A program made the translations under genes and the position numbers. Positions 33,715 to 47,386 of a DNA stretch of 64,000 nt are shown here, in pieces (positions within the stretch are counted from its first letter, which is position 1; each line of letters begins with the position of its first letter). The notes under the pieces were generated by a model. The model saw only the letters and a list, made by a program, of their open reading frames with translations, searched no databases and was not told the origin of the DNA. The stretch is from ZC4RG20 sp963702105. Its GTDB lineage: Bacteria > Pseudomonadota > Gammaproteobacteria > Steroidobacterales > Rariloculaceae. Location: the NCBI GenBank assembly GCA_963702105.1, contig OY969712.1, positions 310,001-374,000 of the forward strand. The letters run 5' to 3'.

Positions 33715-34803
33715 CTAGGCGTGCTTCCCGCGGGCATGGCTCACGGGCAGCCCGCGCTCGTTCCATCTCATCATGCCGCCGGCGAGATTCGCGACGCGCT
33801 GGAAACCCGCCTTCTCGAGAATCACGACGGCCTGGGCCGACCGGCCGCCCGAACGGCACACGGTGACGATCGGGCGCTCGCGATCGAGCTCGCCGACGGC
33901 GCCGGCCAGCCGGCTCAGCGGCAACAGGCGCGCGCCTGCGATGTGGCCGAGCTCGCCGCCGTATTCGGAGGGTTCGCGAACGTCCAGAATCTGCAGGTCT
34001 CGAGCGTGATCCGCGACCCAGTCCGGGTCGAGCTCGTCGATGCCCGCGTAGGTATAGCGCAGCGGCGCCCAATTCGGCTTGTTTTCGGCCTCGGTCGAGT
34101 CGAGCCGCCCGCAGCGCAGGTTCGCCGGCACCGCCACGTCGATCTGCTTCGGATGCGGCAGCCCCAGGTTCTGCATATAGCCGACGAAGTCGCCTTCGCT
34201 GCGTTCTGCGCCGATCCGCGGGTTGTGCCGCTTCTCCTCGCCCACGCTGCTCGCAGTCAACCCGCGGTAATCGTGGGCCGGATAGATGATGCACGAATCG
34301 GGCAGGGTGAAGATCTTGTCCTTGATCGAGCGGTAAAGGACATGCGCGTCGCCTTGCTGAAAGTCCGTGCGGCCGGCGCCGCGGATCAGCAGCGCGTCGC
34401 CCGTGAAGGCCATGCTCGCGTCGTCGAGCACGTACGTCATGCAGCCGTTCGTATGGCCGGGGGTGGCGCGGGCCTCGAGGTGATGCCGCCCGAAATTCAC
34501 CACGTCGCCGTCCTCGAGCCCGAGGTCCATGCCGCTCGCGCCCGAGCTGGCCGCGATCGCGATGCGGCTGCCCGTCAGCTGCTTGAGCAGCCAGGCGCCC
34601 GTCACGTGGTCGGCGTGCACGTGGGTGTCGAGCGTATAGAGCAAGCGCAGACCGAGCTCGCGCACGAGCGCCGAGTCGCGGCGAGCCTGCTCGAAGACGG
34701 GATCGATGATCACGGCTTCGCCGCTCTCGGGGTCGGCGAGCAGATACGTGTACGTCGAGGATCGCGGGTCGTGCAGCTGCCTGAAAACGAGGTCCATATT
34801 CAC
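33715..34803 (-). CDS. MBL-fold hydrolase with rhodanese domain (persulfide dioxygenase type)
   Basis: 362 residues. Residues 1 to about 235 are a metallo-beta-lactamase domain with THVHADHVTGAWLL, GHTNGCMTYV and FTGDALLIRG, as in ETHE1-like persulfide dioxygenases. Residues about 260-350 are a rhodanese domain (DLQILDVREPSEYGGELGHIAGA) with catalytic Cys in VCRSGGRSAQ. Such fusions oxidise glutathione persulfide in sulfide detoxification. An alternative ATG at 34797 exists. Stands alone; 194 bp beyond its end hold two direct copies of GGCAGGCTGGCGGCCG near 33640-33680. Confidence 0.9.
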   Translation of the reverse strand: MNMDLVFRQLHDPRSSTYTYLLADPESGEAVIIDPVFEQARRDSALVRELGLRLLYTLDTHVHADHVTGAWLLKQLTGSRIAIAASSGASGMDLGLEDGDVVNFGRHHLEARATPGHTNGCMTYVLDDASMAFTGDALLIRGAGRTDFQQGDAHVLYRSIKDKIFTLPDSCIIYPAHDYRGLTASSVGEEKRHNPRIGAERSEGDFVGYMQNLGLPHPKQIDVAVPANLRCGRLDSTEAENKPNWAPLRYTYAGIDELDPDWVADHARDLQILDVREPSEYGGELGHIAGARLLPLSRLAGAVGELDRERPIVTVCRSGGRSAQAVVILEKAGFQRVANLAGGMMRWNERGLPVSHARGKHA

Positions 34804-35154
34804 GTTTCTCCACCGGCATGGCTTTGCGTCGCGCCCCCCTCACGATGCCGCCCCTGCGGCCCGGGGGCAAGGCCGGATACCCGAACCCCGCTGGGCGGCT
34901 TGGAGCTCGGATCGCAAATCTTGGAACCGGCTGAGGCGATTGAAAATACGGGGGAACCGAAACTGGGCCGATTGTGTCGTAGGCGTCCACGGCTGGCATG
35001 AAAAGTGCTGCCAGCGGTGATCGAACGAAGAACCCCGGCTCCGAGCAGCTTCGGCCCGCGATCTCCACGCTTTCGCTCCGCCTGCGCACAGCCGTCGCGC
35101 GGCCCCGGCTTTTCGGGCCCCTGTGCGGCCGCGGGGCGGCGCGCTAGTCTCAAA
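34804..35154. other. 351-bp divergent intergenic region
   Basis: Lies between the MBL-rhodanese gene and the ABC exporter gene. I see no gene, no strong promoter pair and no repeat. It ends with CTAGTCTCAAAGTG, a weak start context for the exporter. Confidence 0.5.
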
Positions 35155-37921
35155 GTGAAGTCCGAGTCCCAAGACAAAGTACTGCTGACGCTCGCCCTCA
35201 AGGTGTGGGCGTTCCACGCGCGCGTGCTCGCGTCCGTCGTGCTGCTCGTCGTGGCCAAGATCGCTGCGGTCTGGGTGCCCCTGCTGCTCAAGCGCGTCGT
35301 GGACGCGCTGAGCCGGCCCGAGGAGCTCGTCGCGCTGCCCGTGGCGCTGCTGGTCGGCTACGCCGCGCTGCGGTTTTCGACGACGCTGTTCAGCGAGACG
35401 CGCGATCTGATCTTCGCGCGCGTGACCCAAAGCACCGTGGCCGACTATGCGCTCGCGGTGTTTCGGCACCTGCACGCGCTTGGGGCTCGGTTCCACGCGA
35501 ATCGCGCGACGGGCGCGCTGACGCGCGACGTGGAGCGCGGCACCGCCGCCATCGGGTTTTTGCTTGGTGTTGCGCTGTTCACGATCGTGCCGACGATCGT
35601 CGAGATCGCCATCGTCGTCGGGATCATGGTCCGCGGCTACGACGCGGGCTTCGCGATCATCATCGCCGCGACGTTCATGGTCTACTCGTATTTCACCATC
35701 GTATTCACCCGGCGCCGCGCGGTGCGGCAGCGGCGCGTCAACGAGCTCGACTCGAACGCGAACCGGCGGCTCGTGGACAGCGTGCTCAACTACGACACCG
35801 TCAAGTTCTATACGAACGAGGCCTTCGAGGCTCAGCGCTTCAGCTCGATCATGGGCGACTGGATCGAGGCGAACATCGGCAACCAGAAGGCGCTGTTCCT
35901 GCTGCACATTGGTCAGAGCGCGATCATCGGCGTCGGCGTCGCGGCCGTCATGGTGCTGGCCGGGCGCCAGGTGCTCGCGGGCTCGATGACGGTCGGCGAC
36001 CTCGTGCTCGTCAACGCCTACGTGATTCAGGTGTGTCTGCCGCTGAACTCGCTGGGCTTCGTGTTCCGTCAGGCCAGCGATGCCATGGTCATGGCAGAGC
36101 GGCTGTTCGAGCTGCTGCGCGAGCCGCCCGAGAGCGACCCGGCCGGGGCGCTGCCGGCGCTCGAGGTCGCGGACGCCGCGGTGAGCTTCGAAAACCTGAG
36201 CTTCGGCTACGAGCCGAGCCGGCAGGTGCTCTGGGACATCGATTTTCGGATCGCGCCGGGCAGCACCGTCGCCGTCGTCGGCGGCAGCGGCTCCGGCAAA
36301 TCGACGCTCGCCCGGCTGCTCATGCGCTTCTACGATCCCTGGACGGGCCGCGTCTCGATCGACGGCCGGGACATCCGCGAGTTTGCCCCGGACAGCGTGC
36401 GCCGCTGGGTCGGCATCGTGCCCCAGGACACGAGTCTCTTCAACGAGACGATCGAGTACAACATCGCCTATGGGCGCAGCGGCGCGACCCGCGAGGAGGT
36501 CGTCGCGGCCGCCAAGGCGGCAAACGTGCACGACTTCATCAGCGCGCTGCCCCAACAGTACGACACTGTCGTCGGCGAGCGCGGGCTCAAGCTCTCGGGC
36601 GGCGAGAAGCAGCGTATCGCAATCGCTCGGGCGATCCTCAAGAACCCGCCGATACTCGTGCTCGACGAGGCCACGTCCGCGCTCGACATGCGGTCGGAGC
36701 GCGCGATTCAGACGGCGCTCGAGCGGCTCGCTGCGCGGCGCACGACGCTGATCATCGCGCACCGTCTCGCGACCGTCGTCAACGCCGACGAGATCCTTGT
36801 GCTCGAGGCCGGCCGCATCGTCGAGCGCGGCACGCACGCCGAACTGCTCGAGGCCGACGGGCTCTACGCGCAGATGTGGTCGCTGCAGGAACAGGAGCGG
36901 GCGCTGCGTCGTTCCGAGCGCCGCGCGCGGCTGCAGCCCATCAATCTCGCGATGCTGATCGCCGGCGCCATCGACGGCGCGCGCGGCGAGATCGATGCGA
37001 AAAGCATCAATCTTTACACGACGCTGGGACTCGAACGTCGGGCTCGTCACGGGCGATCCGGGCGCGCTCCAGGAAGTGGTCTGGGACTTGCTCGCCCATG
37101 CGGTGCGCGTCAGCGACCCGGGGTCCCGCGTCGAGGTCTGCCTCGAGCGCCTCGGCAACGAGGTCGCCGTGCGAGTCACCGATACGAGCGCGAACTCCGA
37201 GCGCGAGACGATGGATGCGGGCGGAATCGGAACCGGAGCCGGAGCCGGCGCCGGCGCCCGAGCCGGAGCCGGGAAAGCGGACGCGACGGACGCGGGACGG
37301 CCCATGGATCTGCGGGCCATGGCGCACGTGCTCGAGGATCATCACGGGCGGCTCGCGGTCGAGGCTTCGGGCGGCGGCGGCACGAGCTACACGGCGGCGT
37401 TGCCCGTCCGGGCCGTGTCGGCGCCCGAGGCGGCCGAGGCCCTGCCGGCGCCCGAAGGGGCCCGGTTGCCCGCCGTCGGGGAGGGCTTTTCGCTCGCCGG
37501 CAGGCGCCTGATCGTCGTGGACGACGACGAGGACGCGCGCGAGACCCTGGGGCTGCTGCTCAGAGCGTACGGCGCCGAGGTGAACGCCTTCGGCGACGGC
37601 CGCGGGGCCTACGAGCATTTGCGCGCGGCGCCCGGGCAGGACTGGCCGGACCTCATGATCTGCGACATCGGGCTGCCGGACGAGGACGGGTACACGCTGC
37701 TGCGCCGCATCCGGTCGCTCGAGGCCGAGCGGCGGACGGCGCTGGCCGAGCGCATGCCCGCCATCGCCCTGACCGGGTACGCCCGCTCCGAGGATCGCGT
37801 GCGCGCGCTCGTCGCCGGCTTCCAGGCGCACCTCGCAAAGCCCGCGCGGCCCGAGGCGCTGCTGGCCGCGATCCGGAGGCTGCTCGGGGAGGGCGATGCG
37901 GCGCTGCGCGCGAGGATCTGA
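35155..37921 (+). pseudogene. Atm1/HMT-type ABC exporter fused to HATPase-like and receiver domains, frameshifted
   Basis: Residues 1 to about 310 are a six-helix ABC exporter membrane domain (heavy-metal/Atm1 type: VDALSRPEELVALPVALLVG, VNELDSNANRRLVDSVLNYD). The nucleotide-binding domain has GGSGSGKST (about 377-385), LSGGEKQRIAIARA and ILVLDEATSALD, so it is complete. At 624 residues the frame shifts: dropping one G from the GGG at 37026-37028 joins NLYTTL to DSNVGLVTGDPGALQEVVWD. What follows is a kinase-ATPase-like domain with a poor N-box (DLLAHA in place of NLLSNA), a Gly/Ala tandem stretch, and a receiver domain (LIVVDDDED, MICDIGLPDEDG, ALTGYA). Total 921 residues. The fusion is rare; with the shift the kinase and receiver parts are not translated as one chain. 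Confidence 0.78.
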
Positions 37922-37928
37922 CCTTTTT

Positions 37929-38819
37929 TCAGGAGCGCTGCGAGGTCAGCAGTCCGAGCGCCGCAAGGATCATCGCCATCCCGACGCTCTCGGCCGGATC
38001 CGGCCGTTCGCCGAGCTGCAGCCAGGCCGCGATGACCCCGACGATGGGCACGATGAGCGAGCTGAGCCCGCTCAAGGTTGCAGGCAGACGCTGCAAGATG
38101 TAGAGCCAGAGCAACGTGGCGACGGCCGTGCCGCCGACGGCGTTGTACAAGAGCGTGGCGACGAAATGGCCGTTCCACTCGATGGCGGGCTCGTGGACGA
38201 GCAGGCCGGCGGGGACGAGCGGGATCAGCCCGAACACCATCTGCCACGCCGTCAGCGACAGCAGCTCCGAGCGGCCGCGCACGGGAATCTTCTTGGCCAC
38301 GATGACGCTGACGCCCCAGGACGCGCCGGCCCCGAGGGCCACGAGACTGCTCGTCAAACTCGCGTCGCTGCCCCAGAGCTCGAGCACGAGCACGAGGCCC
38401 GCGAGCGCGAGCCCGACGGCCGGCCACTGGCGCCCGTGCAGCCGTTCGCCGAGGAACGGCCAGCCGAGCACGATGACCCAGAACGGCATCGTGTAGGAGA
38501 GCACGGCCGTCTTGCCCGCCGCCCCCGCCGCGAGGGACCACGAGATCATGCCGATGAACCCCGTCGTCTGAAACAGACCGAGCAGCGCCGTCTTGCCCGG
38601 GTACCGGGGTTTCAGGGGAATGCGCAGCACGAGCAGCAGGGCGACCATGAGCAGGGCACCCAGGCCGACGCGCCACATCGCGAACTCGACCGGACCGCTG
38701 TAGCGCAGCGCCACCTTCATGACCACCCAGTTGTAGCCCCAGAGGAGTGCCAGCAGCGCGAAGGCCGCGAGCGGACCGGCGTTGGACGAGCGGGGCGGGC
38801 CGGACACGGGCTCGGACAT
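37929..38819 (-). CDS. EamA/DMT-family transporter
   Basis: 296 residues with ten hydrophobic segments in two repeated halves: LAAFALLALLWGYNWVVMKVAL opens the first EamA unit and LVALGAGASWGVSVIVAKKI the second. Drug/metabolite transporters of this kind export amino acids or other small molecules; substrate unknown. Ends 7 bp from the convergent exporter-fusion gene. Followed 26 bp away by a TfoX-like gene on the same strand. Confidence 0.9.
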   Translation of the reverse strand: MSEPVSGPPRSSNAGPLAAFALLALLWGYNWVVMKVALRYSGPVEFAMWRVGLGALLMVALLLVLRIPLKPRYPGKTALLGLFQTTGFIGMISWSLAAGAAGKTAVLSYTMPFWVIVLGWPFLGERLHGRQWPAVGLALAGLVLVLELWGSDASLTSSLVALGAGASWGVSVIVAKKIPVRGRSELLSLTAWQMVFGLIPLVPAGLLVHEPAIEWNGHFVATLLYNAVGGTAVATLLWLYILQRLPATLSGLSSLIVPIVGVIAAWLQLGERPDPAESVGMAMILAALGLLTSQRS

Positions 38820-38845
38820 GCTGAAGGGCCGGGGCGAAGGCGGCG

Positions 38846-39190
38846 CTAACGGCGGGCGCGCGGGCGGTGCGGGGCCAGCGCGGCCACGCGTATGGACTCC
38901 CGCGCCCAGGTGCAGAGCCTCTCCGAATCTTCGAGCACCTCGATGGGCACCTCGAAATAGCCGCGCATCGGGCGCTGCTGCGGGGAAGGCGTGAACGGAC
39001 CCATGCCGAATCGAACGTAGGCGGGCCGCGTCGATTCGTCCACCTTCAAGTAGAGGCGGTCGTCGTGAACGATCGCGAAGAAGCGCTCATCCGCATAAAT
39101 GCCGATGCCGCCGAACATCCGCTTCGACACCGTGGGCAAGCCCTCGAGCTGCTCGAGCACGAAGCCGTGGAAGTCGGCGGAGACCGTCAT
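38846..39190 (-). CDS. TfoX N-terminal domain protein
   Basis: 114 residues, only the TfoX/Sxy N-terminal domain: FVLEQLEGLPTVSKRMFGGIGIYADERFFAIVHDDRLYLKV. The C-terminal helix domain of full TfoX is missing, so it is not clearly a competence regulator. Lies between the EamA transporter and a divergent aldo/keto reductase. Confidence 0.85.
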   Translation of the reverse strand: MTVSADFHGFVLEQLEGLPTVSKRMFGGIGIYADERFFAIVHDDRLYLKVDESTRPAYVRFGMGPFTPSPQQRPMRGYFEVPIEVLEDSERLCTWARESIRVAALAPHRPRARR

Positions 39191-39404
39191 CGGCGGGGTT
39201 CCGCGCTGGGCGCGGGCGGTCGTTCGGAGCGCATGCTGCAATGATAGCGCGCGAGCGTCGTATCGAGGGGCCTCGCCCGGGGCCGCCCGCCGGCGCGCCG
39301 GCGCCCGGATGGGTCGCAATCGGCGCTGGTCTCCCTCGCGGCCGTTCCCGCGCCCGTGTAGTCTGGTGCTATCCATCGTCTCGAGCGCCAAGGAGCAGAA
39401 CAAG

Positions 39405-40367
39405 ATGAACTACAGGACCCTCGGCAGATCCGGTCTCAAGGTCTCGGCCGTCGGCCTCGGCTGCAACAATTTCGGCCGGCGCTGCGACGCCGCGGAGACG
39501 AAGGCCGTCGTGGACAGCGCTCTCGATCATGGCATCACGCTGTTCGACACCGCCGACATCTACGGCGAGGGCCGCTCCGAGGAGCTGCTCGGCAAGGCGC
39601 TCGGGGCCCGGCGGCACGAGATCGTCGTCGCCACGAAGTTCGGCATTCCCATGGGTCGCGGCGAGTATCTGCGCGGAGCGTCGCGCCGGTACGTGCGCAT
39701 GGCCGTCGAGGCAAGTCTCGCCCGGCTCGGCACGGACTGGATCGACCTCTATCAGGTCCATTTCCCCGATCCTTCGACGCCGCTCGAGGAGACCGTCTCG
39801 GTCCTCGACGATCTCGTCCGCGAAGGCAAGATCCGCTATGCGGGCTGCTCCAATTACGCGGGCTGGCAACTCGTAGATTCGCTCTGGATCGCGAAGACGC
39901 GCGGCATGGAACCCTTCGTCTCGGCGCAGAATCACTACAACCTGCTGGAACGCGCGATCGAGCGCGACCTGGTGCCGGCCGCTGCGGCACACGGCATCGG
40001 CCTGCTGCCTTACTTTCCCCTGGCGAGCGGCCTGCTGACGGGCAAATACCGCCGCGGCCAAACGCCGGGGAGCGACACGCGGATCGGCAGCAGCGAGGCA
40101 TTCAAGAACCTTCTCAGCGATGCCAATTTCGACAAGGTCGAAGCCTTGACGGCCTTCGCCGAGGAGCGCGGCAAGACCCTGCTCGACCTCGCCTTCGGCT
40201 GGCTGCTCGCGCAGCCCACGGTGGCGAGCGTGATCGCCGGCGCGACGCGTCCGGAGCAGATCGAGGCCAACGTCGCCGCCGGGGAGTGGACGATGACGCC
40301 GGAGGATGCCGAGGCGGCGGGGGAGATCGCCGTGCCGACGCCGCCGAATCCTTTCGGACGGCGCTAG
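39405..40367 (+). CDS. Aldo/keto reductase
   Basis: 320 residues; AAGGAG precedes the ATG. NADPH-dependent TIM barrel with the catalytic Asp, Tyr and Lys in GITLFDTADIYGEGRSEE and IVVATKFG; IDLYQVHFPDP and GIGLLPYFPLASGLLTGKY are typical. Reduces aldehydes or ketones, substrate unknown. Immediately followed by a permease remnant. Confidence 0.92.
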   Translation: MNYRTLGRSGLKVSAVGLGCNNFGRRCDAAETKAVVDSALDHGITLFDTADIYGEGRSEELLGKALGARRHEIVVATKFGIPMGRGEYLRGASRRYVRMAVEASLARLGTDWIDLYQVHFPDPSTPLEETVSVLDDLVREGKIRYAGCSNYAGWQLVDSLWIAKTRGMEPFVSAQNHYNLLERAIERDLVPAAAAHGIGLLPYFPLASGLLTGKYRRGQTPGSDTRIGSSEAFKNLLSDANFDKVEALTAFAEERGKTLLDLAFGWLLAQPTVASVIAGATRPEQIEANVAAGEWTMTPEDAEAAGEIAVPTPPNPFGRR

Positions 40368-40376
40368 CCCGGAGCG

Positions 40377-40578
40377 TTCTTCAACGTTCCTGCCGTCGCG
40401 CTCGTATGCCTGATCTCCGCATTGCTCTTCTTCGGGATTCGTCTCGATCGGCGCGCTCGCGGCCTTCGTCATCGTCTGCATCGGCGTCATGGTCCTGCGC
40501 CGGACGCGCTTCGGCGCGGTCCGGACGATGCAAGCGGCACACCCGGGCGGGCCGCCGATCCTCGGGCCGGGCATATAA
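40377..40578 (+). pseudogene. Remnant of an APC-type amino acid permease
   Basis: FFNVPAVALVCLISALLFFGI (40377-40439) matches a helix near the middle of CAT/APC permeases. From 40438, one frame forward, FVSIGALAAFVIVCIGVMV and LRRTRF match a late helix of the same family, and the frame stops at 40576. About 180 residues that should lie between them are gone, as are both ends. So this is a collapsed gene, left over after internal deletion. It could also be read as chance hydrophobic sequence, but two family-like helices in the right order make that less likely. Confidence 0.55.
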
Positions 40579-40579
40579 T
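40574..40579 (+). promoter_or_regulatory. Candidate -10 element before uvrA
   Basis: A perfect TATAAT in GC-rich DNA, 82 bp before the uvrA ATG and overlapping the end of the permease remnant. No good -35 hexamer is seen. Confidence 0.3.
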
Positions 40580-40661
40580 ACGCGCCGCACGGCGGGCCCC
40601 GACGCGGGAAGGGCCTGCCCTCCCCCCCGCTGCCGCGAGAGAAGACGAGCCCACAGCGCAC

Positions 40662-46289
<5,628 letters not shown>

Positions 46290-46338
46290 AAAGCTAGAAT
46301 CCTTGCGTCTGCCGAAACGGATAGGCGAAGCGAAGGAG

Positions 46339-46983
46339 ATGGACCACACCATGCTCTCGGCAATTCAGGCACTCGAGCGACTGCAGCAGGGCAACGGCCG
46401 CTTCGCAACCGGCGTGCGCAGCGTGGAAACGCTCGTGGGGCAGGGAAGGCGGGCCGAGCTCGTCGAAGGCCAGGCGCCGTTCGCCGTGATTCTGGGCTGC
46501 TCGGATTCGCGCGTGCCCGTCGAGATCGTGTTCGACCAGGGGCTCGGCGACCTGTTCGTGATCCGCGTTGCGGGCAACATCGTCGCGGCCTCGCAGGTCG
46601 GCAGCGTCGAGTTCGCCGCCGCGCAGTTCGGCACGCGTCTCGTCGTCGTGCTCGGGCACACGCGCTGCGGCGCCGTGCAGGCGACGCTCGACGAGCTCCA
46701 GCGCCCGAGCGCGAGCCAGTCTCGCAACCTGCAGTCGATCGTGGATCGGATCCGCCCGGCCGTCGAAGGTCTGCTCGAGACCGAGCTCCGGCACGACGCG
46801 GCCTCGCTCGCGCATCTGGCCATGCGCGCCAACGTGCGGGTCGCGGCCAATCACCTGCGTCACGGCTCGCCCGTGCTCGAGCAGCTCATCGAAGAGGACG
46901 GCCTGCTCGTGGTCGGTGCCGAATACGCGCTCGAGACCGGCCGCGTCGAGTTCTTCGACGGCGTGCCCGCGCGTGACTCGTGA
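46339..46983 (+). CDS. Beta-class carbonic anhydrase
   Basis: Zinc enzyme interconverting CO2 and bicarbonate. Zinc ligands are in ILGCSDSRVPVE (Cys, Asp) and GHTRCGAV (His, Cys); RVAGNIV and FAAAQFGTRLVVVLG follow the family. 214 residues from ATG 46339; ATG 46351 is an alternative because AAGGAG lies only just upstream of the first ATG. 49 bp after uvrA, with a TAGAAT box in the gap. Confidence 0.92.
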   Translation: MDHTMLSAIQALERLQQGNGRFATGVRSVETLVGQGRRAELVEGQAPFAVILGCSDSRVPVEIVFDQGLGDLFVIRVAGNIVAASQVGSVEFAAAQFGTRLVVVLGHTRCGAVQATLDELQRPSASQSRNLQSIVDRIRPAVEGLLETELRHDAASLAHLAMRANVRVAANHLRHGSPVLEQLIEEDGLLVVGAEYALETGRVEFFDGVPARDS

Positions 46984-47044
46984 ACCCATTCCCGCCGCCC
47001 GATCGCCCTTCCGCTTCGGCCCCGTGCCGAAAGGAGCGCCCTCC

Positions 47045-47326
47045 ATGCCCCGCAAGCCGCCGCCCGCGCTCGTGGCCGGCCTCCTGGCCGCCGTTCTGCT
47101 CGGCACCGAAGCCTCCGCCCCGGAGCCGCCGCAAAGCACTCCCACTCTCGAGGACGCGCCGGGCCGCTTCACGGGCTATGGCGCCAAGACGCTGCCCGGC
47201 GTGCGGGAGGCCATCGAGGAACGCCGCTTCGACGACGCGAACCTCTAGGTCGGCCGCACGGCGGCCGTGCTCGAGGCCTATGCCTCGCGGCTCGACGCGG
47301 CGCGGGCGCTGATCGAGGGCCCGTGA
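47045..47326 (+). pseudogene. Collapsed M28 (glutamate carboxypeptidase-like) gene
   Basis: A signal-peptide-like start (MPRKPPPALVAGLLAAVLLG) runs straight into the C-terminal dimerisation tail of M28 peptidases: GYGAKTLPGVREAIEERRFD, an in-frame TAG at 47246-47248, then VGRTAAVLEAYASRLDAARA and a final TGA. The peptidase core of 500 or more residues is absent, and TAG stands where family members have Tyr (NLYVG-like). So an internal deletion and a nonsense change have both occurred. The protein cannot be active. Confidence 0.65.
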
Positions 47327-47386
47327 CGGGCGTTGCATTCGCGCAAGCCGCCCCCTATCGTCGTCGGAAACGATGAAGGGGGGGTT

